DNA of 21,048 nucleotides from an uncultured Bacteroides sp. (GCF_900547205.1 NZ_URFY01000067.1:1-21048), one strand, 5' to 3'. Shown: positions 1 through 7,554, counted from the first letter of the stretch. The notes: a model not told the origin generated them from the sequence alone. A program made the numbers and translations.

Positions 1-105
1 CCTTCTGTTCAATCATCTGCTCCTTCTGTTCAATCATCTGCTCCTTCTGTTCAATTACCTGCTCCTTCTGTTCAATTACCTGCTCCTTCTGTTCAATTTC
101 CTTGT
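1..105. repeat. 21-bp tandem repeat encoding a heptad coiled coil
   Basis: Five consecutive units of 21 bp are visible (1-21, 22-42, 43-63, 64-84 and a diverged fifth at 85-105). Each begins CCTTCTGTTCAAT. Units 1 and 2 are identical, and so are units 3 and 4. The array lies inside the nuclease gene, where each unit encodes IEQKEQ plus M or V on the minus strand, one heptad. It continues past the left edge, so the copy number is unknown. A 21-bp period keeps the frame whatever the copy number. Confidence 0.95.
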
Positions 106-868
106 TCTTCAGCATTATTGTCGTATCTCTATCTTCTATTTCAGATAGAATCTCGTCTTCTATCTCCATGGCACGGCGCACATCGGGGGCGGCAGCAGCC
201 TTGAGAAGGCGATGAATAACATACTTCACTTCCTCATCCATATGCTCCTCGTTAATTTCAAGATAGTGTTCGCTATCAGGTTGTCGATATTCTTGGTCGA
301 ATACAGTCAGCAATCGTTCGAGACGATTGCGGGTTCGCCCGGTGAGAAAAGGAATCTGTACAATGACGCTGTCATGGGTCAGGCTCTCGATGAAGGGATC
401 GGGAGAAGGAAGTGGGTTGTCATCATAATCCAGATAGCGACGGCGCACATAAACCACCGGTTCGGTGAGGTCGCCCAAGGGATGTCCCAGGATGTAGATA
501 GAGATGATGGGCAAGCCATACGTCCGTTTTTGACCAAGCTCGTTCTTCTGTTCGATGATGTTCTCCTTATTGAGGTACTGGGTGCCTAGGTACTGGCGGA
601 AGCGCAAGGTTTCCGTTATCAGCCAAGTCTTTTGAAGTTCGATGAGAATAAGATGTTCCGAACCATCGGCTTCACGAACTTTTGCTGAGAAGTCTATCCG
701 AAAGAGTGAGATGCGGGTATGCTCCATTGACGTATACTCGTGGCGGCGCATTTCAAGGTCTATAATCTCCTTTTTGAGCAATGCGGAGAGTAATATCTTG
801 GCGACTTTTTTATCTTCCATTAAGAATTTGAAGACAGCGTCGTAAATGGGATTGGCAATGATAGTCAT
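1..868 (-). CDS. PD-(D/E)XK nuclease family transposase-like protein (Rpn/PDDEXK_2 type), 3' end outside window
   Basis: The frame is open from the ATG at 868 to the window edge (289 codons), so the C terminus is missing. It begins MTIIANPIYDAVFKFLMED, the usual opening of Bacteroides proteins annotated as Rpn family recombination-promoting nuclease / PDDEXK_2 transposase. The nuclease core is visible: D59 in FRIDFSAKV, a short hairpin (READGSEH), then E77-x-Q79 in LIELQKT, the family's form of the D...ExK signature. About residues 255-289 are a heptad-repeat tail of IEQKEQ(M/V) units, predicted to be a charged coiled coil. Family members are metal-dependent DNases implicated in recombination; whether this copy acts as a transposase is unknown, and no terminal inverted repeats were seen. 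A TATATTTG -7 element lies 25 bp upstream. It is divergent from the thioredoxin gene. Family assignment is firm, precise role is not. Confidence 0.85.
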   Translation of the reverse strand, partial: MTIIANPIYDAVFKFLMEDKKVAKILLSALLKKEIIDLEMRRHEYTSMEHTRISLFRIDFSAKVREADGSEHLILIELQKTWLITETLRFRQYLGTQYLNKENIIEQKNELGQKRTYGLPIISIYILGHPLGDLTEPVVYVRRRYLDYDDNPLPSPDPFIESLTHDSVIVQIPFLTGRTRNRLERLLTVFDQEYRQPDSEHYLEINEEHMDEEVKYVIHRLLKAAAAPDVRRAMEIEDEILSEIEDRDTTIMLKNKEIEQKEQVIEQKEQVIEQKEQMIEQKEQMIEQK

Positions 869-892
869 ATTGCTTATAGTTTAATAATTAAG

Positions 893-900
893 CAAATATA
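893..900 (-). promoter_or_regulatory. Candidate -7 promoter element for the PD-(D/E)XK nuclease gene
   Basis: Read on the minus strand this is TATATTTG, matching the Bacteroidetes -7 consensus TAnnTTTG, 25 bp before the ATG at 868. No clear TTG-type -33 element is present at the expected distance, so this rests on the -7 match and position only. Confidence 0.5.
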
Positions 901-996
901 CCTCTTTTTTTTGAATACTGAGAGTATGTAAGGGTTAAATCTTCTACAGGAAGGGTATGCCCATCGTCATAGAAGTATTGATAAAATCAGTAAGTC

Positions 997-1030
997 ATTG
1001 AATGCTAACTGAAAATAAAGATTATCTTTG
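997..1030 (+). promoter_or_regulatory. Bacteroidetes promoter for the TlpA-like gene (-33 ATTG, -7 TATCTTTG)
   Basis: TATCTTTG at 1023-1030 is a full match to TAnnTTTG. A TTG at 998-1000 lies 22 bp upstream, slightly longer than the usual 19-21 bp. Transcription would start near 1036-1038, leaving a leader of about 10 nt before the ATG at 1047. The promoter also settles the start codon: the upstream in-frame ATG at 1002 lies inside the promoter and would not be on the mRNA. Confidence 0.65.
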
Positions 1031-1046
1031 CAAAAAAACAGAGACT

Positions 1047-2306
1047 ATGACGAGATTACTTTATTATTGCTTCCTCTTGTTGATCTGTGAAAGCTCTTGG
1101 GCACAACAAGTTGGACAGGACTCTAGGGATATGAGTATAACTTTTTCAGATCCTTCGGAGAAAAGCTATTTCCTGACATTCCTCAATCTGCAAAAAGCAC
1201 CTGAACCCTCCTCGGTGGGCACGCTGCCCGATCTCCGCGTGGACGAATATTCTTTGTACAAAGTAAAGGTTAGTCCCACAATCAGTTTCTCCGTTTATGT
1301 AGGCCTTGATAAGAATGCCCGCAGAAAGTTCATATCCATCGACACGGACTTCAATAACGATTTTAGCAATGACAGCATCTTTGAAGTTTCGCTGGACGAT
1401 TATGCCAAATACAGTTTGCAGGAGAATCCGATGGGCATAAATACTAAAATCCGATTTGCTTATAGCGATAATGGCGAACAGAAGATGCACACTGTTCCCG
1501 TAACTATCTATCCTTTCTATAGTGATAAAAGGAAGGAGAGTTATGCTACTGAAACAGATTATTTCTTGGATATCGGGCTTTTAGGAAGTACGGCCAAAGA
1601 GAGCATCTTTAGTTTTGAAGGGATAAACTATAAAGCATATGCCACACAATTTGGTTCGGAGCTTTATCCTTGGAAGCTGTCTCCCAAGACTGCTTTTAAT
1701 TTTTATCGTACTTATGAGGATGAAATGGAGTCTGTATATCCGAATTGTGCTATAGGTGATACTATCTTATTGTCGGATAAGATAATTAAACTGGCAATGG
1801 TCGATGGAAACAAGCTATTGTTGCAGGAGGTGGGCGACCTTAAGATTTCGCAAGGAGTCAATAACTCATTTCCGGACGTGTATGTACATTCTTTGCAGGA
1901 CAATCAGCTCGTAAAGGTGCAAGATCTCATTCATGACAAATATGTCTTTATCGACTTCTGGGGTAGCTGGTGTCAGCCGTGCATCCATTCAATTCCGCTA
2001 ATCAAGCAATTGTGGGAAAAAGTAAAAGGACGGTCTGATGTGTCTGTGCTTGGCATTGCACTTGAAAAAGTAGGGCAGGCGGATAAACTGAAAGCGGTAA
2101 TAAAGGATAAGCAGATACCTTATGATAACTATGTTGTCTACCGAAATGAGGAAAAACAAGTAAGCTCTCCGCATTTGATTTGGCAGGTATATGGCTTCCC
2201 CACTTATCTGATTCTGGATAAAAAAGGAAAGGTTGTATTCAAAATTAGTAATTCGATGAATACAGAAGAGGCTATTTCTACCTTTCTGGAGTTGATAGGA
2301 GATTAA
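1047..2306 (+). CDS. Secreted TlpA/ResA-type thioredoxin-fold protein
   Basis: This 419-aa protein is predicted to be an exported thiol-disulfide oxidoreductase. The N terminus MTRLLYYCFLLLICESSWA looks like a signal peptide with cleavage after SWA. About residues 25-280 form a large N-terminal region I do not recognise in detail, a size common in Bacteroides TlpA-like proteins. The C-terminal thioredoxin domain (about 285-419) has the active site W-C309-Q-P-C312 after YVFIDFWGSW, and the cis-proline loop GFPTYLILDKKGKVVF with P385. I chose ATG 1047 over the in-frame ATG at 1002 because it starts the signal peptide and because 1002 lies within the promoter. The gene stands alone, divergent from the nuclease gene and convergent with the glycan operon. 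Periplasmic redox maintenance is the family role; the substrate is unknown. Confidence 0.88.
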   Translation: MTRLLYYCFLLLICESSWAQQVGQDSRDMSITFSDPSEKSYFLTFLNLQKAPEPSSVGTLPDLRVDEYSLYKVKVSPTISFSVYVGLDKNARRKFISIDTDFNNDFSNDSIFEVSLDDYAKYSLQENPMGINTKIRFAYSDNGEQKMHTVPVTIYPFYSDKRKESYATETDYFLDIGLLGSTAKESIFSFEGINYKAYATQFGSELYPWKLSPKTAFNFYRTYEDEMESVYPNCAIGDTILLSDKIIKLAMVDGNKLLLQEVGDLKISQGVNNSFPDVYVHSLQDNQLVKVQDLIHDKYVFIDFWGSWCQPCIHSIPLIKQLWEKVKGRSDVSVLGIALEKVGQADKLKAVIKDKQIPYDNYVVYRNEEKQVSSPHLIWQVYGFPTYLILDKKGKVVFKISNSMNTEEAISTFLELIGD

Positions 2307-2392
2307 TGGAGCGCAAAGAAATATAACCGGGAATACTTCGTCAGGAATATCTCCTCAAAATCCTTATGCTTTTTATCAGTAAAGCGTGTCAT
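2303..2392 (-). pseudogene. Truncated ECF sigma factor remnant (29 codons)
   Basis: Two bases after the GT2 stop codon, an ATG at 2392 opens a 29-codon frame ending at a TAA at 2303-2305. Its peptide begins MTRFTDKKHKD and continues FEEIFLTKYSRLYFFALH, which closely resembles the start of region 2 in Bacteroides ECF (sigma-70 family) factors, where a helix of the type F..ly..Yy..Ly.fA..l opens the domain. Everything after FFALH is missing, including the rest of region 2 and all of region 4, so it cannot be a working sigma factor. The frame ends where the thioredoxin gene's own stop codon lies, suggesting a deletion or insertion breakpoint near 2303-2310. The match is from memory of the family; with only 29 residues, chance resemblance is possible but the helix pattern is good. 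Confidence 0.6.
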
Positions 2393-2394
2393 GG

Positions 2395-3144
2395 TCAGCG
2401 TCGTGTTACCAACCGCAGCACAAACCAGGCATGGCGTGCCACAGTACCTATCAGCCCGTAGTGCTTCGCCATGATGCGGAATCTTTCTTTGAGCGAAGCC
2501 TTCTGGTTTTGCGTCGTCATGCCTTCGTCCAGATAGTCAATCAGGGTGAGGTGAGTATTGTGGAGGATGCGCGCTTTCTTCATGATGCGGATGCACCAGT
2601 CGAAGTCGGCGGAAAAGCGGTACTTCAGGTCATAAGGCTCCACAATCGTGTGGCGTGCAAAGAATGCCTGATGGCACACCAGCATACCTTGTTTGAAACT
2701 CCGCCATGTCAGTGTCTCCGGGGCGGATAATCTGCGCATACGGAGGAAGTGTCCGTCCTTATCCACAATGGCGGTTTCTCCGTAGAGCACATCGGGAAGT
2801 TCGTTGCCGTTGATGGTGTGCACCATTTGCTGCAAGGTGTCGTCTTCGTGGAAGCAGTCGCCGGCATTCAAGAAGCAGAGGTAGTCGCCGCTGGCAAGTG
2901 CGATTCCTTTGTTCATAGCGTCGTATAATCCTTTGTCCGGTTCGCTCACTACGGTGGTTATCCGCGGGCGGTATTTGTCGATGATGGATAAGGTTCCATC
3001 TTTGGATGCTCCGTCCACGATGATGTATTCCACCCGGTGATAGGTCTGGGTGATGACACTTTGAATCGTGTCCTCGAGCACCTTCTCGGCATTGTAGGTC
3101 ACTGTGATGATGGAGAACTTAGGAGTAGGATGAACGCTATGCAT
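2395..3144 (-). CDS. Family 2 glycosyltransferase (WcaA-like)
   Basis: This 249-aa enzyme is a single-domain GT-A fold glycosyltransferase expected to add one sugar from a nucleotide-sugar donor to a lipid-linked glycan on the cytoplasmic face of the membrane. The nucleotide-binding N terminus reads FSIITVTYNAEKVLEDTI, followed by YIIVDGASKDGT (usual DgsTDGT motif) and SEPDKGLYDAMNKGI. In place of a strict DxD it has the FLNAGDCF motif that is typical of this subgroup. Its ATG overlaps the end of the GT4 gene by 8 bp (ATGCATAG), so translation is probably coupled. It is the last intact gene of the glycan operon. No stem-loop plus T-run terminator is visible after it before the convergent thioredoxin gene. 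Sugar specificity cannot be read. Confidence 0.9.
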   Translation of the reverse strand: MHSVHPTPKFSIITVTYNAEKVLEDTIQSVITQTYHRVEYIIVDGASKDGTLSIIDKYRPRITTVVSEPDKGLYDAMNKGIALASGDYLCFLNAGDCFHEDDTLQQMVHTINGNELPDVLYGETAIVDKDGHFLRMRRLSAPETLTWRSFKQGMLVCHQAFFARHTIVEPYDLKYRFSADFDWCIRIMKKARILHNTHLTLIDYLDEGMTTQNQKASLKERFRIMAKHYGLIGTVARHAWFVLRLVTRR

Positions 3145-4402
3145 ATTTTCCCGTTACTTTATTGTAGACATCCGTATATTTCTTGGCGATGATACGTTCC
3201 GAATAATTGCCCAGCACCTTGCGGCAGGCTTGTTCGGAGAGTTCGTTGTATTCCGGTTCGCTCAGTATCCAATAGATGCCGTTAGCGAAATCTTCCGAAG
3301 ATTTGTATTGCGCCACATACCCGTTGTGCAGATGGTCTATCATTTCCGGTATGCCACCCACGTTGAACCCTACGCAGGGAACGCCGCACGCCATTGCTTC
3401 CATAATCATGTTGGGCAGGTTCTCTTCCAGCGAGGGGATGGCGAAGAGGTCTACCGCATTGTATATATTCACCAGTTCGTGTTCGTCCTTGATGAACGGC
3501 AGCGGGTAGACTTTGAACGGCAGTTGCTCCTGCAATTGCTGCGACTGGTTGCCAAAGACCACCAATCCCAGTGAGTCCTTCCATTCGGGATGCTTCTCTG
3601 CCAGCAGTTTGCAGGCTTCTATCAGATAGTCCACCCCTTTCCGCTTATCGGTAATCTTTACCGATCCGAACAGAATTAGCTTTTTGTCCTGTGGCAGCAT
3701 ACACTTGGCGCGTGCTTCTTCTTTGTTCAGCGGCTTGAAGAGGTTGGTGTTGATGGTATTCGGTATGTTGACCACGCTTTGCCCCACGAATAGCGCACTC
3801 TTCTGCGCCTGCTCTTTCAGCCAGTGGCTACAGGTGACAAATTGAATCGGAACATTGCCGTAGAGCGACTGTTTCTTCTTGAAAGTGCGGTATGACAAGT
3901 CTTTCTTGCCGCCGCCCTTGTAGATGTAAGGGCAGTTGTGGCACTCCTGCTGGTAGTTGTCGCAATCGCGCGCATAGTGGCAAATGCCGGTGCAAGGCCA
4001 CATATCGTGCATGGTCCACACCACGGGTTTGCCCGATGCAAGAATCTTCCGTATATCTTTCAGTGAGAGCATTCCCTGATTGACCCAATGCAGGTGGATG
4101 ACGTCGGCTTGGCGGAACTCAGGCAGCGAGGTGACGTCCGTGCCTGTGTTGGCAATGTCTACGTCGAAGAGGTGGTATCTCCTGAAGCGGTTGGCGCTCC
4201 AAATGACGATGCGTTCCCAAACGAACTTCCACAACTGGAGCCAGTTGCCTTTGAGGCGGACAACGCTTATTTTGTCTGTCTGCTTGTCACGCACCAGCAT
4301 TTTGGCTTTGATACCGTTATTCTTCAATGATTCCATCAGCCGACTCGCTGCAACGGCTGCTCCTCCGGCGCGTTCGGCAGTATTTATGATCAGTACTCTC
4401 AT
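3137..4402 (-). CDS. Family 4 glycosyltransferase with cysteine-rich insert
   Basis: The 421-aa protein is a GT-B retaining glycosyltransferase. The N-terminal domain opens MRVLIINTAERAGGAAVAA (glycine-rich acceptor loop) and contains HLHW and WTMHDMWPCTG. The C-terminal donor-binding domain has the GT4 E-x7-E motif at E327 and E335 in EENLPNMIMEAMACG, followed by GIPEMI. Five cysteines (C137, C141, C147, C154, C157) sit in a short stretch after MHDMWP; this recurs in a subgroup of Bacteroides GT4 enzymes and could bind a metal, which is inference. The gene is separated from the upstream GT4 gene by 49 bp, the widest gap in the operon, and overlaps the downstream GT2 gene by 8 bp. The likely role is one sugar transfer in surface-glycan assembly; donor and linkage are unknown. 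Confidence 0.9.
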   Translation of the reverse strand: MRVLIINTAERAGGAAVAASRLMESLKNNGIKAKMLVRDKQTDKISVVRLKGNWLQLWKFVWERIVIWSANRFRRYHLFDVDIANTGTDVTSLPEFRQADVIHLHWVNQGMLSLKDIRKILASGKPVVWTMHDMWPCTGICHYARDCDNYQQECHNCPYIYKGGGKKDLSYRTFKKKQSLYGNVPIQFVTCSHWLKEQAQKSALFVGQSVVNIPNTINTNLFKPLNKEEARAKCMLPQDKKLILFGSVKITDKRKGVDYLIEACKLLAEKHPEWKDSLGLVVFGNQSQQLQEQLPFKVYPLPFIKDEHELVNIYNAVDLFAIPSLEENLPNMIMEAMACGVPCVGFNVGGIPEMIDHLHNGYVAQYKSSEDFANGIYWILSEPEYNELSEQACRKVLGNYSERIIAKKYTDVYNKVTGKYA

Positions 4403-4419
4403 TCTTATAAAGCTTTCTG

Positions 4420-4427
4420 CAAAGTTA
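4420..4427 (-). promoter_or_regulatory. Possible internal -7 promoter element before the GT4-GT2 pair
   Basis: On the minus strand this reads TAACTTTG, matching TAnnTTTG, 18 bp before the GT4 start codon and inside the only sizeable gap (49 bp) of the glycosyltransferase operon. No TTG-type -33 element was found at 19-21 bp, so an internal promoter is only possible. Confidence 0.3.
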
Positions 4428-4451
4428 CGTTTTTCGCCGTAAATTTAGTGG

Positions 4452-5534
4452 CTATTTGCGGTAAGTTTTTACTGTATCGGTCAGTATCTCTGATAATTCG
4501 CGGCTATAATGTTCTAAGTTATACTCCCTTTCCGCCAGTTTCCGCCCGTTGGCTCCCATTCGGCGGGCTTCTTCGGGGTGGGTGTGGAGGTAGGTGATGG
4601 CTTGTTTCCATCCTTCCGCGTCGCCGTAGTCCACATAGATGCCGGCGCCTTCTTTCTCCACATCCATGCCGAATTTGGGGTTGCGGCTGCATATCACCGG
4701 AAGCCCAAGGGCAAAGGCTTCCACCAGTGTGGTGAGTCCCACGGTGTAGGGGAAGTCGAGGCAACAGATGACCACTACCTTCGAGCGGCATACCTCTACG
4801 GCTAGTTGATGCGGGATGATGCCGCCGGTGAAGTGGGCGTGTATGTTGGGGTGGGATGCGTATTGTTTGAGCAATTGTTCGTAGCATCTGTCCGGTGTGG
4901 TGAAGATGTCGATGGGCAGTCCCGTTTCGGCAAAGGCTTTCAGCAGGGTGGCGAAGTCGCGGTTCTCTTTTCCGGTGGAGATGAAGGCCTTGTCCTGCGA
5001 TGGCTCGCCGTCTTGCCTGCCGGTGGCAGGTAGATGCTGTTTCAGATGGTCGTAGAAAGGAAGGTCGGCTCCCCAGTGGATGAGATGTAGCTGTTCGGGG
5101 CTTACTTTACCCGATTTCAGCGAGTCGTCTATCAGCGCGCGGCTGAAAAAGAACATCTGGTCGATGCCCTTGTAATAAAAGCGTGAAATCAGGTTCTTTA
5201 GTTTGCCGGAGTTGCGTACTACGGCCTGATGATGCCAGATAGCAATAGGCTTACGATATAATCCCAAGGCACGGAGAAAGATGACCAGCTCCAGTCCGTA
5301 GAAAGAAGTACCGTATAGCAGGTCGTACGGTTCTTTACAGCGGATGATTTCGAAGAAATTGTAAAGCGAGAACCGTAGCCGTGACGCGAAATGACGGTAG
5401 CGGTGAAGTATCGGTGTGATGCCATGCCTACTGAAATGAGTGAGCCCGTACAGGATATGTCCGGGGTGCAGATGATTTTCCCATTCATCCAGCGCTTCTT
5501 GTATGGGGCGTGTATGGTAATAGTAGATTCTCAT
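4452..5534 (-). CDS. Family 4-like glycosyltransferase
   Basis: Starting at ATG 5534 this is a 360-aa protein beginning MRIYYYHTRPIQEALDEW. I preferred this start to the in-frame ATG at 5594 because 5534 overlaps the upstream stop codon as ATGA, the same arrangement as the neighbouring junctions, and because the first 20 residues of the longer form look like shadow translation of the preceding gene. The C-terminal half has the GT-B donor-site pattern TVGLTTLVEAFALGLPVICS (E272) and a terminal GANGRKLAEREYNLEHY helix typical of GT4 proteins. The N-terminal half is diverged, with the HPGHILYGL and IAIWHHQAVVRNSGK segments visible. It presumably transfers one sugar in the glycan made by this operon. 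GT4 membership is less certain than for the downstream GT4; donor unknown. Confidence 0.82.
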   Translation of the reverse strand: MRIYYYHTRPIQEALDEWENHLHPGHILYGLTHFSRHGITPILHRYRHFASRLRFSLYNFFEIIRCKEPYDLLYGTSFYGLELVIFLRALGLYRKPIAIWHHQAVVRNSGKLKNLISRFYYKGIDQMFFFSRALIDDSLKSGKVSPEQLHLIHWGADLPFYDHLKQHLPATGRQDGEPSQDKAFISTGKENRDFATLLKAFAETGLPIDIFTTPDRCYEQLLKQYASHPNIHAHFTGGIIPHQLAVEVCRSKVVVICCLDFPYTVGLTTLVEAFALGLPVICSRNPKFGMDVEKEGAGIYVDYGDAEGWKQAITYLHTHPEEARRMGANGRKLAEREYNLEHYSRELSEILTDTVKTYRK

Positions 5535-6445
5535 GCTCCGAAATCTCCTTTCAGTGTGCGTTTTATTCTTCGGATGGCTTTTGCCATAAAGCAATTAGTG
5601 CGATGATAGTAACGCACAAATGCTTCTCTGGCCTTTTCGTTCTCTTCTATCGGCGACAGTTTTTCCACCGGAAGCGGCTTTAGCCATAACGTAGAATTAT
5701 ATAAACCACCTCCGCCGCAGTTGGTTCCGCTCCCGTCGAAGCCGTTGTTCTGGATGAGTGAACGTCCGACGTTCAATGAAAGCATATCTGCCAGAAACAG
5801 GCTGGCGTTCCAACGGATGGCCCATGAGTTATTCTTCCCTTCGATTTGCCTGCGTAGCATTCGTGTGTAACCGTATGTGCCGTTGAAGTCGAAGCGGCGG
5901 GTGAGGCCCCGTCCTTCCAGTTGGCGGAGAAGTTCCTTGCCGTCCGGGTTGAACAGCTTCCACGCCCTGTCCCATGTGCCCCATCCCCAGCTTCCGGTCC
6001 ACTTTATCAGGAACGTATCGGGCAGAGAAGCATCTTGCGTAAAATCACAGCCTTGAATATGTCCTACACGAGGTTCATCCTTGTAAGTCTCGAGCGCATC
6101 GTTCATGAATTGCAGGAAGTAAGGAGCGGCGATGAGGTCGTCTTCCATTACGATAACCTTTCCGAAGCGGTTCACTTGAGTGGTTACTCCGTCGATGATG
6201 CTCCGTGCCAGTCCCCAGTTTTGCTCCCGTTCGATGATGGTGACGGAGGCAAATCCGTCGATGCTCCGGATGGACCGGCGTGTCTGTTCCACGCCTTCCT
6301 GACTTTCGGGGGTCTTGGCTGCATCGGAGTAGATATAGAGCCGGCTTTGGGCTGCCAACTCATTTTGCTGTAGAGATGCGATGCATTGGCGGACATGCTC
6401 AGGTCGGTTGTACACAAATAGAAGGATAGGTGCCGGTGTCATCAT
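5531..6445 (-). CDS. GT-A fold glycosyltransferase (GNT-I/HlpA-like family)
   Basis: This 304-aa protein belongs to a group of bacterial GT-A enzymes often annotated simply as glycosyltransferase or hemolytic protein HlpA-like. It opens APILLFVYNRPEHVRQCI, has YIYSDAAK, then the metal-binding acidic motif VMEDDLIAAPYFLQFMN (E101-D102-D103), and the signature SWGWGTWDRAWKLF. The ending runs into a basic tail (KAIRRIKRTLKGDFGA) that could help membrane association. The start overlaps the WbsX stop codon (ATGA); a second methionine immediately follows the first, so the exact start is uncertain by one codon. The stop overlaps the next gene's ATG. It probably adds one sugar to the same lipid-linked glycan; donor and linkage cannot be inferred. 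Confidence 0.85.
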   Translation of the reverse strand: MMTPAPILLFVYNRPEHVRQCIASLQQNELAAQSRLYIYSDAAKTPESQEGVEQTRRSIRSIDGFASVTIIEREQNWGLARSIIDGVTTQVNRFGKVIVMEDDLIAAPYFLQFMNDALETYKDEPRVGHIQGCDFTQDASLPDTFLIKWTGSWGWGTWDRAWKLFNPDGKELLRQLEGRGLTRRFDFNGTYGYTRMLRRQIEGKNNSWAIRWNASLFLADMLSLNVGRSLIQNNGFDGSGTNCGGGGLYNSTLWLKPLPVEKLSPIEENEKAREAFVRYYHRTNCFMAKAIRRIKRTLKGDFGA

Positions 6446-7554
6446 ATGCTGTTCGTTTGAGTTGATTCATTTATGGCTTCTTTCAGTGCTTCGAGGTAGG
6501 AACGTCCGAATTTCAGATCCGGTTCCATGTAGTTGCCCTCCGCCCATTCGTTCCATGATTTGAGGAATACGATGCGCTTGTCTTCGGGCTTGTGTGCTAC
6601 ATTGGCGAAGGTTCGAAGTACGTGTTTCTTAAATTTCTCCGGAGTGGCGTGGATGAGGATATGTCCTTTTCTGCCGGATCGCGGAGAGTGATCCCAATTC
6701 GGGATGATGGTCGGGTAGCAGTGGGCTTCCCGGTCCTCGCTGCCGGTGAAGAACTTTGCAGCCCGGGCATAGTCGACGACCCGTCCTCTCCGGAAAACGA
6801 TACGCATGATTTTCATGTGAATCTTTTCCAGAATGGAGTAATCTTGCTTAAAGAAGTCGAACAGCCTGACGATGTTTACGGCATCGAAGCCCATATCCAT
6901 CAGGCTTTTAGCTTCTTTGGCGTCGTTGGTCTGCCCGATAAAATGGATGCCTTTCAGCCCGTTTTCACGGGCGAGCTTTTGCCATAAGCGGATAAACCGT
7001 TGGGCGTCCGGCAACTCGAAAGGATTGTACACCATGAATACGGGTTTGCCGTCTACGCATATGTAGCGGTGGTCTTTAAAGGCCGGAAGCAAGGTGTTGA
7101 AGTGGTCTGTCTCGTCAGCTTCGCCCGGATATAGCTGTTCCATGAGCATCCGGTGAGTTCCTTCTTTGCTGAATTGCTTGTCCTCCCAGCTATGATTGGC
7201 CCAGGAAAGGCAAAAAGGAAAATCAGGTTTGCCGGAAGCCAGCACTTCCAGAAAGGGGCGTTGCAGCAGTTGCCGTCCGTTGCCGAACCAATAATGCCAG
7301 TAGCAGAAGCCTTCCACTCCGTATTTATCCGCCATTTCGGCCTGCTCGATACGTGTTTCGGGCACCCTCAGGTCATAATACCCCAAGTCGGCGGGCACAC
7401 GGGGCTGGTAATGTCCGTGAAATAGAGGTTTGGCTTTGCCTACATTCGTCCACTCCGTGAATCCCTTGCCCCACCATTGGTCATTCTCGGCAGTGGGGTG
7501 ATACTGGGGAAGATAAAATGCTATGACGCGTACTTGTCCTTTACTCTTTTTCAT
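6442..7554 (-). CDS. WbsX / GH99-like domain protein
   Basis: The 370-aa protein has the recognisable WbsX opening IAFYLPQYHPTAENDQWWG followed by GFTEWTNV, a middle section with GFCYWHYWFGNGR and LSWANHSW, and the C-terminal signature FLKSWNEWAEGNYMEPD. Pfam calls this family Glyco_tran_WbsX; it is structurally related to glycoside hydrolase family 99 (endo-alpha-mannosidase type TIM barrel). Members occur inside O-antigen and capsule clusters, and their activity, hydrolase or transferase, is not settled. No signal peptide is visible, fitting a cytoplasmic role on precursor glycans. It overlaps both neighbours by 4 bp (ATGA). Family assignment is strong; the reaction is not known. Confidence 0.92.
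   Translation of the reverse strand: MKKSKGQVRVIAFYLPQYHPTAENDQWWGKGFTEWTNVGKAKPLFHGHYQPRVPADLGYYDLRVPETRIEQAEMADKYGVEGFCYWHYWFGNGRQLLQRPFLEVLASGKPDFPFCLSWANHSWEDKQFSKEGTHRMLMEQLYPGEADETDHFNTLLPAFKDHRYICVDGKPVFMVYNPFELPDAQRFIRLWQKLARENGLKGIHFIGQTNDAKEAKSLMDMGFDAVNIVRLFDFFKQDYSILEKIHMKIMRIVFRRGRVVDYARAAKFFTGSEDREAHCYPTIIPNWDHSPRSGRKGHILIHATPEKFKKHVLRTFANVAHKPEDKRIVFLKSWNEWAEGNYMEPDLKFGRSYLEALKEAINESTQTNSI

Noticed and set aside
1..105. Tandem repeats read as a possible CRISPR array
   Set aside because: Units are directly adjacent with no spacers and lie inside an open reading frame as heptads; the same applies to the 12-bp repeats at 10835-10894.
868..1046. Insertion-sequence ends around the PD-(D/E)XK gene
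   Set aside because: No inverted repeats or target duplication are visible on the right side, and the left end is outside the window, so no mobile element can be delimited.
2307..2394. Bidirectional terminator between the TlpA gene and the glycan operon
   Set aside because: No stem of useful length with a flanking T- or A-run was found; the space is instead explained by the sigma factor remnant.
5535..5594. Longer start for the 360-aa glycosyltransferase (20 extra residues)
   Set aside because: The extra residues overlap the preceding gene's coding end and look like its frame-shifted translation; ATG 5534 gives the ATGA overlap shared by neighbouring genes.
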